Below, one piece after another: positions 19,675-27,004 of a DNA stretch of 34,772 nt. Position numbers and translations under genes: made by a program. Source of the DNA: a virus; the IMG/VR virus record IMGVR_UViG_3300036861_000690, positions 1 to 34,772 of that record. One strand, given 5' to 3'. How positions within the stretch are numbered: position 1 is the stretch's first letter; every line of letters starts with the position of its first letter. A model generated the notes under the pieces. The model had not been told where the DNA came from. It searched no databases and saw only the letters and a list, made by a program, of their open reading frames with translations.

Positions 19675-20856
19675 TCATGGGACGCCGTTCCGCACGAGCA
19701 AGGGCCACCGGAAGATCGTCCGACTCGGCGTCAAGCGGAGCGCCTCCAGGGTGGCGGGGCCGAGCGGCAGGAGCTCCCCGTACGGGAAGTAGTTGCGCCA
19801 CACCGGGCGGTAGTCCGCGAGCAGCAGCGGATTCGGGAACGCCTTCTTGAAGATCGCGAGCGTGTCGTAGGCCCCCGCCGCCCCGTTGGCGGCGAGGTTG
19901 TCAGCACCGACGTAGAGCGTCGCCGGCAGCGCGGCGAGCTTGCCGCTGCCTGCCCCCGCGCCCGAGACCAGCTCGCTGAAGGTCAGGGCGGTCGAGCCCC
20001 ATGGTTCCGGATGGGCGGCCCAAGTCCCCGACGTCCCCGACCAGCTCGGCCCCGTGGGCACGCCGACCCACAGGCGCAGGTTGCCCGCTGCATCCCACGC
20101 GGCGATGACCACGATGCGCGCGTTGGCGGCCCAGGAGACGGCGCCCGCCTTGCTCTTGGCCGCCCCGGTGTCGTCGACGATCTCGAACGTGAGCTGGTTG
20201 GTGGCGCTCTTGTAGAGCCGGAGGCGGTTACTCTGGGTCGCCCAGGTCCCGGTCTGCTGCGCCCACGTCCCCTGCGTATCGATCCAGGCCGCGCCGGTAT
20301 CCAGGAACACATGCAGCGCCGCGTCGTTGCCGCTCCAGATCGGGGTCACATCCAGCACGATCACGCCCTCGGCCTTGCCGAGCGGGTCGTCGAAGACGGT
20401 CCGTGTCGTGGCGCTCGCCTGCGCGAGCCCCACCTGCATCACGTTCCCGACGCCGACCGTCACCGCGCGCCCGTTCACGGCGTCCACAAAGGCCGGCGTG
20501 CCCCCCTGGAACACGAGCGGCAGGAGATTCTGGTCGCGCAGCGAGTCCTCGAAGGTCCAGATCGATCCCGTGTGGCGATCGAGCCAGAGCTCGAACTGCT
20601 TGCCCGGGCCGCCCTGATCGCGGAAGAACCAGCGGAGCTGCGCGAGCTCGTCGGGCTCGCACATGAGGTCCACCCGGGCGGTGTCCTCGATCCGGCCCAG
20701 GAGATACTCCGCCTTGCCGCTCGGCGTGACGTTCACCGTCCGCAGCGCCGTCTCGGGCGTCGCGTAGGCGATCGCCGCCTCGCGGAAGGAGCGCGTGATC
20801 GACCCATACCGCAGGCGCGGGTACGCGAAGGTCGCCGCATCCTTCACGCCGATCAC
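19675..20856 (-). CDS. Distal tail protein with concanavalin-like domain (393 aa)
   Basis: GTG at 20856 just after the tape-measure stop. The N-terminal about 110 residues (FREAAIAYATPETALRTVNV, ELAQLRWFFRDQGGPGKQFE) look like a distal tail or tail-tip adaptor. The centre and C-terminal half (VIVLDVTPIWSGNDAALHVF, NQLTFEIVDDTGAAKSKAGA, ARIVVIAAWDAAGNLRLWVG, LPATLYVGADNLAANGAAGA) read as a LamG/concanavalin-like beta sandwich, usually carbohydrate-binding. Sited directly downstream of the tape measure, where distal tail proteins are encoded in siphoviruses. Carbohydrate binding is an inference. Confidence 0.65.
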   Translation of the reverse strand: MIGVKDAATFAYPRLRYGSITRSFREAAIAYATPETALRTVNVTPSGKAEYLLGRIEDTARVDLMCEPDELAQLRWFFRDQGGPGKQFELWLDRHTGSIWTFEDSLRDQNLLPLVFQGGTPAFVDAVNGRAVTVGVGNVMQVGLAQASATTRTVFDDPLGKAEGVIVLDVTPIWSGNDAALHVFLDTGAAWIDTQGTWAQQTGTWATQSNRLRLYKSATNQLTFEIVDDTGAAKSKAGAVSWAANARIVVIAAWDAAGNLRLWVGVPTGPSWSGTSGTWAAHPEPWGSTALTFSELVSGAGAGSGKLAALPATLYVGADNLAANGAAGAYDTLAIFKKAFPNPLLLADYRPVWRNYFPYGELLPLGPATLEALRLTPSRTIFRWPLLVRNGVP

Positions 20857-20858
20857 GG

Positions 20859-23372
20859 TCAGGTCACCGCCAGGAAGTCCGTGGCCGAGAGATCGACGAC
20901 CATATCCTTCCGGGTGTTGACTTCCTTGATGCGCCGGATCAGGTAGGCGATGAAGTCGTCGTCGTAGCCCTGGTTCCGGAGCAACTGGGTCGAGACGAAG
21001 ATGTCCTGCCGATCCGCGGGCACGCGGCCGAGGGCGGTCGAGGGCAGATAGGTCGTGCGCACGACGCCAGCCGTCGGCTCGCGCTCGACATAGCCGAAGA
21101 GCGCCCCTTCCTCGCGCTCCTGGAGCCCTTGGAGCGCCGACAGGACGCCCGTCAGGAAGTCTCCGACGACCGTGGCGTCGCCAATGTTGCCCAGCAGCTC
21201 CTGGAGGCTGTTCAGGTGCTCCCAGTTGAAGCCCTCGGGCGACATCCCGCGCTCCCGGAGATAGGCGACGAGCTCCGCGTCGCCGGCCGTCTGTGCCATC
21301 GCCAGCAGCAGGCCGCCCACGGAGTTGCCGCTTACCAAGCGGACGCGCAGCATGTCCTCGATCAACACCGGCTGCCGCAGCGCCTGGTCGATCTCACGGA
21401 GGATGCGCTGCGCCTGCCGCGCGCGCTGCTGCCGTCGCTTATACCTGGCGTACCGCGCCTGGCTCACATCCGCCCCAGCGATGCCGATGCCGATGCCGAT
21501 CACCGCTCCGGCGGCAGCACCATAGCCTCCGCCAAGCATGCCGCCGTAGCCGGCTCCGGTAATGCCTCCGGCCACAGCTCCCTCGAAGTAGCTCGTGTTC
21601 TGGCCGCGCTGGGTGCTCTGGTAGACGCCATAGGCGGCCAGGGCCGCCCCCGCCCCGGCGAGCACATAGCCGCCCACCTGCCCGTAGGTCAGCCCTTGAC
21701 CCTGCACCGTCGCCGGCGCCTGCCCGCTAGCCCCGAACTCGCCGCCGTAGCCTGCCAACCCGGAGGGAATCATCGCAGGCCCCCCGGATGGGTAGCCGAC
21801 GATCGGCACCGCGTACGACTGACCTCCAGTGCCAGCGGTGATCTGGTAGCCCTGCTGCTGGAGGGCCGCGAGCGTTTGCGGCGGGGCACCGGTGACGTTG
21901 AGCGCCGCCGTCGCCGCGCTACCTAAAGGGAAGCCGCCCGCACCTCCCGGCAGGATTTGCCGGATCGCCCCAGCCAGCGTCCCGGTCAGGTATTGCGCGA
22001 TCTGGTCTGTGATCGTCCGCAGCATGGCGTTGGCGAAGTCCTTGCCGATCGCCTCGCCGCGCAGCGTCCGGGCGAAGAGCTGCTGGATGTTCGCCGCGGT
22101 GCCGCGGGAGAGATCCTCCATCCGGCGGCCGAGCGCACCCCAGTCGTCCCCGATCTCCCGGAAGCTCTTGTCGAGGCCGGCCACGGGGTCGAGGCGCTCG
22201 AGCTCCTGGCGGAGCAGGGCGGCGCTTCTGACTTGCGCCTCCAGGTTCGCCACGGCCTCGAGCTGCGGAATGCCCCGCGCCTGTTCGACCTTCAGCAGGC
22301 GCTGGGCCTCGACGAGCTGGAGCTCGGCCTCCGCGCGCTCAGACTGCGTGAGCCCATGGATCTGGGTGAGGATCTGGGCTCGCTGGGTGTCGATCTGGAG
22401 CAGTCCGCTCCGGATCGAGATCTCGCCGGTACGCGTCCGCTCTCGGAGGCCCTCGAACTGTCCGAGGGCGGCCGTCCCGATCGCCTTGATCTCGAGGTCC
22501 AGCCCCTGCGCGATGAGATCCAGCTCCTCCTTGGGGCCCCCTCGGGCCTCCGCCGCCTTCCGCAGGAGCGCCGCGCGCGCCCGGGCCGCCTTCTCCAGGC
22601 CGACCGCGACGTCGACGCTGATCGTCTGCAGCTGCGCCATGCGCCGCTGGAAGGCCTCGAGGTCGAGCAGGGCCTCGGCGCGCTCGGCCTGCGTGCCGAC
22701 GTAGCCGGCGAACGCCCCCAGCTCCTTTACGAGCCCCTCGGCGCCGACACGGGCCGCCTCGAAGGGCAGCAGCTTTTTCAGCTCCTCCCCGGCCTTCTTG
22801 ATCTCCTCGGTGAATTGCGCTGGCTGCTTACCGAGGACCGTCTGCCAGTAGGAGACGACGACTTCGAGGGCCGATCGCCAGCCCGTAATCTGCTGCCGGG
22901 CTTGGCTCGCCTGAATGTTGAAGAGCTCGGACTGGCGGGCGGCGTCGGCCATCAGGCCGCGGAGGGCGCCCAGGTCGCCTGATCTCGCGGCGAAGGCCAG
23001 GTCGGCCTGGAACTTCTGCGCGTCCTTCAGCCGGCTGATGAAGAGAGTCAGGCCCGCGCCAGCGGCCGCCAGGCCGACGGTGATGCCGGCAATGGCGACC
23101 GAAAACCGCGAGGCCCCCGTCACGCCGGCCTGGAACTGCGCGACGGCCCCTGCGAGGGCGGGATTCAACTCGGAGATGAGGCCCGTGGAGATAGCCCGGA
23201 CGGCCTGGGTCGAGGCCCGCAGCTGGCGCCCCCAGCTCTCGGTCCGCCGGTCGACGTCCTCCACGGATTGGCCCGTGCCCTTGAGCGCGCGGTCGAGCAG
23301 CGTCTGGACGGCGGCGAGCGTGCGGGAGGCCTCGTCGCGCGCCGTGATGAGGAGCTCGATCTCGTTGGGCAT
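20859..23372 (-). CDS. Tape measure protein (837 aa)
   Basis: Largest tail gene. The first about 60 residues (IELLITARDEASRTLAAVQT) are the standard start of this family. Seen: a hydrophobic stretch at about 93-113 (VAIAGITVGLAAAGAGLTLF), long coiled coils at about 110-420, and a Gly/Ala-rich hydrophobic zone (about 580-655) including YVLAGAGAALAAYGVYQSTQ. It sets tail length, scaffolds tube assembly and may help DNA pass the membrane. By the usual 0.15 nm per residue, about 125 nm of tail (inference). ATG at 23372 overlaps the chaperone's stop (TGATG). The two preceding genes are the expected tail chaperones. Confidence 0.9.
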   Translation of the reverse strand: MPNEIELLITARDEASRTLAAVQTLLDRALKGTGQSVEDVDRRTESWGRQLRASTQAVRAISTGLISELNPALAGAVAQFQAGVTGASRFSVAIAGITVGLAAAGAGLTLFISRLKDAQKFQADLAFAARSGDLGALRGLMADAARQSELFNIQASQARQQITGWRSALEVVVSYWQTVLGKQPAQFTEEIKKAGEELKKLLPFEAARVGAEGLVKELGAFAGYVGTQAERAEALLDLEAFQRRMAQLQTISVDVAVGLEKAARARAALLRKAAEARGGPKEELDLIAQGLDLEIKAIGTAALGQFEGLRERTRTGEISIRSGLLQIDTQRAQILTQIHGLTQSERAEAELQLVEAQRLLKVEQARGIPQLEAVANLEAQVRSAALLRQELERLDPVAGLDKSFREIGDDWGALGRRMEDLSRGTAANIQQLFARTLRGEAIGKDFANAMLRTITDQIAQYLTGTLAGAIRQILPGGAGGFPLGSAATAALNVTGAPPQTLAALQQQGYQITAGTGGQSYAVPIVGYPSGGPAMIPSGLAGYGGEFGASGQAPATVQGQGLTYGQVGGYVLAGAGAALAAYGVYQSTQRGQNTSYFEGAVAGGITGAGYGGMLGGGYGAAAGAVIGIGIGIAGADVSQARYARYKRRQQRARQAQRILREIDQALRQPVLIEDMLRVRLVSGNSVGGLLLAMAQTAGDAELVAYLRERGMSPEGFNWEHLNSLQELLGNIGDATVVGDFLTGVLSALQGLQEREEGALFGYVEREPTAGVVRTTYLPSTALGRVPADRQDIFVSTQLLRNQGYDDDFIAYLIRRIKEVNTRKDMVVDLSATDFLAVT

Positions 23373-23875
23373 CAATTCACCCCGACCAGGCGCGGGTCGT
23401 TCGTGTACACGGGCAGACGTCCGCGGTCGGCGGGCAGCCTCTCGATGACCGTCTTGGCGTTGAAGACGAAGGCGGAGATCGTGTCGGCCCAGACCAGCGA
23501 AGGCAGCGCGCCGTATTCCTTCGCGACCTGGATCGCACAGGCCACCGGGTCATCGCCGATCACCTCGACGACGGCGCGGAGCAGGCTTGGCGAGCTCGGC
23601 TCCTTTACCCCAACTCCGATGGCCCGGAAGTAGCCCGCCAGCAGCTCGTCGCGCGCCCAACCCAGGCGGTGGACGAGGTCGATCGTCAGGGCCGGCTCAA
23701 CCACAACACGTCCCAGCAGCGCATCCAGCCATCGCTCGGTCGCGAGATCGAGGCCGGGGATGTCCTCGAGGTCCGGGAAGCCCTCGAAGAAGGCCGCGGC
23801 GGGGACTTCCCGGGCGACGACCTCTCGGCGTTCGCCGCCGATGGTGACGGAGAGCCGGAAGTCAGGCCGCGCCAC
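23372..23875 (-). CDS. Tail assembly chaperone, downstream member (167 aa)
   Basis: GTG at 23875, 14 bp inside the upstream chaperone gene, in the +1 (or -2) frame relative to it. Starts with a beta pair (RPDFRLSVTIGGERREVVAR) then helices (FFEGFPDLEDIPGLDLATER, DDPVACAIQVAKEYGALPSL). Its place right before the tape measure, after a small tube-proximal gene, is that of lambda gpT. In many phages this gene is made only as a frameshifted fusion to the upstream one. Here it has its own GTG with GAAGGGG 6 nt before, so either mode is possible. Confidence 0.65.
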   Translation of the reverse strand: MARPDFRLSVTIGGERREVVAREVPAAAFFEGFPDLEDIPGLDLATERWLDALLGRVVVEPALTIDLVHRLGWARDELLAGYFRAIGVGVKEPSSPSLLRAVVEVIGDDPVACAIQVAKEYGALPSLVWADTISAFVFNAKTVIERLPADRGRLPVYTNDPRLVGVN

Positions 23876-24275
23876 CCGGGGCCCCTTCGTTCATGAAGTC
23901 CAGGACGGCCTTCGCGACCACGTCGAGATCGTCGCCCAGGCGCTCGGCCTGCTCGGGAGTGAGCTTCGGCTCGAGCGAGGCATCGGCCACGATCTGGTAC
24001 TTCGCCCGGCGCATCTCCCGGCGACGGGCCTCAAGGGCCTCCGGGGCGAGCGACTTCAGCCACTCGATCTCCCTGGCATCGAACTCCTTGGCCGGCCAGT
24101 TTTTCGCCTCCTCGGGGAGCGGAGGCAGCTGGGCGAGATATTCGGCGCGCGCGACCTTCCGGATCGTGATCGTGCACGCGCTGCCCTTGAGCTCGGAGAG
24201 AAACGGCAAGGGAATGACCCGCTCCGTCAGGCGGAGCAGATCGTCGACGGTCCACAGCGTCGGGGCCTCTCCCAT
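23862..24275 (-). CDS. Tail assembly chaperone, upstream member (137 aa)
   Basis: ATG at 24275 with AAGGAG 7 nt before. Helical protein (LWTVDDLLRLTERVIPLPFL at the start, KVARAEYLAQLPPLPEEAKN, EPKLTPEQAERLGDDLDVVA) ending in Gly/Ala. Small acidic-to-neutral helical proteins between the tube and tape-measure genes act as chaperones (lambda gpG type), which bind tape measure until the tube polymerises. It overlaps the next chaperone by 14 bp near GGGGCCCCGGG, a possible slippery site. The frame is open upstream but that part overlaps the tube gene's end. Confidence 0.7.
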   Translation of the reverse strand: MGEAPTLWTVDDLLRLTERVIPLPFLSELKGSACTITIRKVARAEYLAQLPPLPEEAKNWPAKEFDAREIEWLKSLAPEALEARRREMRRAKYQIVADASLEPKLTPEQAERLGDDLDVVAKAVLDFMNEGAPGGAA

Positions 24276-24289
24276 GAGCGGGCTCCTTC

Positions 24290-25282
24290 TCAGTCGAACA
24301 GGATCGTCAGCGCGTCCGCGCCCGCGTTCGGCAGCAGGTTCAGCGTGACCGGCGTGGTCCGCAGCTCGTCGCGGCTTCCCCACCGGAGTGAGGCGATCTG
24401 GGCCTTGGCGTTCGCGGCCTCGCCGAACTTCACCCGGACATACTGGGCCCCATTGGTCTGGAGGCTCCAGTCGATCAGCGTTCCCGCCCCCCACTTCGTG
24501 AACCAGTCGTAGGTCGCGGCGGCCACGGCCTCCGGGTCGAACTCGATCGCCGGCGGCCGCAGCGGGTCGGTCGTGATGAACATGCCGCTATAGGCGTTGA
24601 CGTTGTTCGGATCCAGCTTTGGCACCACCAGGCTGTTGAGGGCGACCGTGAGCGCACGGAACTGCGCGGCGAAGTTCTCCGTGCCGATCTGGAACGCGGC
24701 CGAGGCGAGGATCGGATGAATGGGCGCCTGCTCAGGTGCCGCCGTCACGAGGGCTTGGGTGCCGCGACCGCCGTGGATCCCCCAGAGCTCAAAGCGGAGG
24801 ACCACCGGCTGCCCGGCGACCATGACGAGGGAACCGGTGCCCCGCGTGCCGAGGATAGTGAGGCTCGGGGCGTTCTCCTGCATGAAGATGAGCGAGAGTG
24901 AGTCGTGCTCCGGTACCTTAGGAAACTTGTAGGTCACGGTTTCCAGGCCGGGCGTCGTGACCACGACCTCACTGAAACCCAGCGCGCGCAGGATCGGGCT
25001 CGCCGCCGGTTTATTGGTCGCGCTATACGCTTCGCCCGCCCCCCGCAGCCAGATGGCGCCGCGGACGCGGGCCATGAGCTCGCCCGCCACGCCGGGCTGG
25101 TGATCCAGCAGGCCGGTGGTCGTCGGATTCATGTAGAACCCGCGCGGCTCTTCGATCTCGATGTCGAGCACGGGCAGGATATCAGCCGCCACCGGCGCGC
25201 CCGCGAAGGCGTTCGTGCCGTAGGTCGCCTCGATCTTGGCCGCGAGCGCTGCCCGGCGAATCCGCGGTGTTAGGTCCGGCAT
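24290..25282 (-). CDS. Major tail tube protein (330 aa)
   Basis: Starts MPDLTPRIRRAALAAKIEAT then YGTNAFAGAPVAADILPV, a common start for phage tail tube subunits (IRRAALAAKIEATYGT). Beta-rich centre (VTYKFPKVPEHDSLSLIFMQ, GSLVMVAGQPVVLRFELWG) and a second related half (LTVALNSLVVPKL, AIEFDPEAVAAATYDW), which could be a second tube-fold repeat. GGGGGGATGAGCC precedes the ATG. It lies between tail terminator and chaperones, the conserved siphovirus order. About twice the length of lambda-type tube proteins, which fits a two-domain subunit. Confidence 0.8.
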   Translation of the reverse strand: MPDLTPRIRRAALAAKIEATYGTNAFAGAPVAADILPVLDIEIEEPRGFYMNPTTTGLLDHQPGVAGELMARVRGAIWLRGAGEAYSATNKPAASPILRALGFSEVVVTTPGLETVTYKFPKVPEHDSLSLIFMQENAPSLTILGTRGTGSLVMVAGQPVVLRFELWGIHGGRGTQALVTAAPEQAPIHPILASAAFQIGTENFAAQFRALTVALNSLVVPKLDPNNVNAYSGMFITTDPLRPPAIEFDPEAVAAATYDWFTKWGAGTLIDWSLQTNGAQYVRVKFGEAANAKAQIASLRWGSRDELRTTPVTLNLLPNAGADALTILFD

Positions 25283-25296
25283 GGCTCATCCCCCCT

Positions 25297-25755
25297 TCAA
25301 AACGTCTTGTCTTCGATCAACGGGAAGGCGATCTCGGCGTAATGGACAAGGTAATCGGAGAACTTGCGCACCTCGATGATCCGCACCGACGGCGGCCCCA
25401 CCTCGCGCACGGTGCTGTTGAGCTGGTCGTTGTGTTTCACGCGGAGGGCATCGCAGACCGTTTCGACCAAGTCCTGGAATGCTTCCTCCCCCGCCGCATC
25501 CACGCCAACCGCCTCGTAGCCCCGGATGACCATGAGGTGCCGCCGATCGTTGACGCGCGCCTGGTTGCGCACTGTTTCTGGACTGGCTTCCCTCGTGATC
25601 GTCCAACCCCGGACGATCCCCAGCGTCGCCTTGAAGAAGAACCGCTTGAAGTCCTCGTCGCGCGTGGTCAGCGGCTCGTAGGGCGTGACGATACCGATAT
25701 TGCTGACCGCCTCCAAGGTGGTCTTGATGGCCGCGCGAATGGCCGCGAGCGGCAT
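25297..25755 (-). CDS. Tail terminator-like protein (152 aa)
   Basis: Starts MPLAAIRAAIKTTLEAVSNI, continues with alternating strands and helices (GIVTPYEPLTTRDEDFKRFF, GIVRGWTITREASPETVRNQ, RRHLMVIRGYEAVGVDAAGE, IEVRKFSDYLVHYAEIAFPL). An N-terminal helix, mixed sheet and central A-x-x-x-F-x-x-L-V segment are as in lambda gpU-type tail terminators that cap the tube and join it to the head. Position between the gp10-like gene and the tube fits. ATG at 25755 abuts the previous TGA. Confidence 0.65.
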   Translation of the reverse strand: MPLAAIRAAIKTTLEAVSNIGIVTPYEPLTTRDEDFKRFFFKATLGIVRGWTITREASPETVRNQARVNDRRHLMVIRGYEAVGVDAAGEEAFQDLVETVCDALRVKHNDQLNSTVREVGPPSVRIIEVRKFSDYLVHYAEIAFPLIEDKTF

Positions 25756-26256
25756 TCATCGGCCCCCCAAGGAGCGCGCGAGGCGTTCGGCGAGCTGCGC
25801 GAAGCGCTCGCGCGCGATCGGCAGGAGTTGCTGGACCGTCCGCTCGAACATCTGGTAGCCGCGGAAGCCCTGGCTCCCGATCTTGCGGGCGACGAGGAAG
25901 GCGATCTGGGGTGCGGCCTCCGCAGAGACACCGAGCTTGCGCTGCACCCAGAGCCGCAGCGCTGTGGCCGGGGGCCGGCGGCCTGGCCGGCGCCCGACCT
26001 CGACAATCGGGGCGTAGAAGAGCGAGCTGGCCACGGCGATGCCGCGCCGCATCGGGACCCCTCGCATCTCGGTGAAGATCGAGCCGCGGAGGCCGCCACC
26101 CCCCGCCGAGATCCCGCGCGGCGACCGCTCCACGACCAGGCGCTGGCCGAGGGCGCCCAGCTCGCCCAGCTCCGCGGAGATCTCGCGATCGAACCGGCCG
26201 GCGATGTCCGGAGCCTCGAGCAGGGGGCCGCCGGCGCGGAGCTCGTAGCGGATCAT
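25756..26256 (-). CDS. HK97 gp10-like head-tail/tail completion protein (166 aa)
   Basis: Begins MIRYELRAGGPLLEAPDIAG. Contains long helices and the basic core (QRLVVERSPRGISAGGGGLR then GSIFTEM, SLFYAPIVEVGRRPGRRPPA) typical of the gp10 family, where R-G-S-I-F/x and Y-A-P-I-V-E-x-G are characteristic. This family completes the neck. Its C-terminus is helical (QLLPIARERFAQLAERLARS). ATG at 26256 overlaps the connector stop (ATGA). Confidence 0.75.
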   Translation of the reverse strand: MIRYELRAGGPLLEAPDIAGRFDREISAELGELGALGQRLVVERSPRGISAGGGGLRGSIFTEMRGVPMRRGIAVASSLFYAPIVEVGRRPGRRPPATALRLWVQRKLGVSAEAAPQIAFLVARKIGSQGFRGYQMFERTVQQLLPIARERFAQLAERLARSLGGR

Positions 26257-26948
26257 CGGAACCGTGCCCCGTGGAAGAAGCGCGGGCCGAGCCCCTCGCC
26301 AAGGTCCAGGTCGAGATCGCCGACAGCGCTCGCCGCCAGCGGCCCATCCTCGGGGAGGCCGATGTGCCGGCGATAGCGGTCTTCGTAGCGCGCCGCCAAT
26401 GCCCGATACTCGGCACTCTTGGACCGGTAGTCGACAGCATCGGCGCCGATCGTGGAATCGGACGTCTGGCCATACAAGGCGGCCAGCTCGAGGGCCAAGA
26501 TGGCCGTGGCCAGATCGGCGATGGCGTCGCGGTCGGCGAGGGGCGCCGTGTCCTGGCCACTGTCATTCACGGTGTGCCGCGCCGTGTAGCTCACGTAGGC
26601 CTTCTCGTTCGCCGCCAGGATGAGCGCGAAGAACCGCAGCTTGAGGACGCCCGTCGTGAGGTCCCGGTAGAATCCGAAGTCGCCCTCATCCAACAACTCG
26701 GGCTCTTGCTGATCCACCGGATACTCGATGGACTCTATGAGAGAAAACCGCTCCTCGAAGTCCGAGGCGAGGGCGAACGTGAAGGCAGCCCCATCGCCAG
26801 AGAGCTGCTGGACGCGCCGCCGGGGCCGGTGGCGGGAGTAGAGCGTGAGCGCCTCCTGGATGGCGGAGTCCTTGTCGGCAAGCGTGAGCTTGCCGGCGGT
26901 GTCCCGAATCCGCTCGGTGACCAGCACGCGATAATGGCTGAGTGCCAT
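26253..26948 (-). CDS. Head-tail connector (adaptor) protein (231 aa)
   Basis: Starts MALSHYRVLVTERIRDTAGK with a helical first half (SAIQEALTLYSRHRPR) and a central strand region (FTFALASDFEERFSLIESIE). ADKDSAIQEALTLYSRHRPR is the standard opening of phage gp6-like connectors. A second helical set (DLATAILALELAALYGQTSD) and acidic end follow. The gene lies directly after the capsid fusion, before gp10- and terminator-like genes, the usual order. The ATG at 26948 has no visible Shine-Dalgarno: the 12-bp hairpin at 26956-26988 sits 7 nt upstream. Confidence 0.75.
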   Translation of the reverse strand: MALSHYRVLVTERIRDTAGKLTLADKDSAIQEALTLYSRHRPRRRVQQLSGDGAAFTFALASDFEERFSLIESIEYPVDQQEPELLDEGDFGFYRDLTTGVLKLRFFALILAANEKAYVSYTARHTVNDSGQDTAPLADRDAIADLATAILALELAALYGQTSDSTIGADAVDYRSKSAEYRALAARYEDRYRRHIGLPEDGPLAASAVGDLDLDLGEGLGPRFFHGARFR

Positions 26949-26955
26949 GGCTTAG

Positions 26956-26988
26956 GCCGGGGCGGCGGCCTGGTGGCGCCGCCCCGGC
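26956..26988. promoter_or_regulatory. Strong intergenic hairpin between capsid and connector genes
   Basis: A perfect 12-bp inverted repeat, GCCGGGGCGGCG (26956-26967) and CGCCGCCCCGGC (26977-26988), with a 9-nt loop. It starts 7 nt before the connector ATG (minus strand) and covers the position where a Shine-Dalgarno would be. No U-tract follows, so it is not a classic intrinsic terminator. It could reduce connector synthesis relative to capsid, or protect the capsid message 3' end. Confidence 0.5.
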
Positions 26989-27004
26989 TCCCAGCTCGCC
27001 GTCA

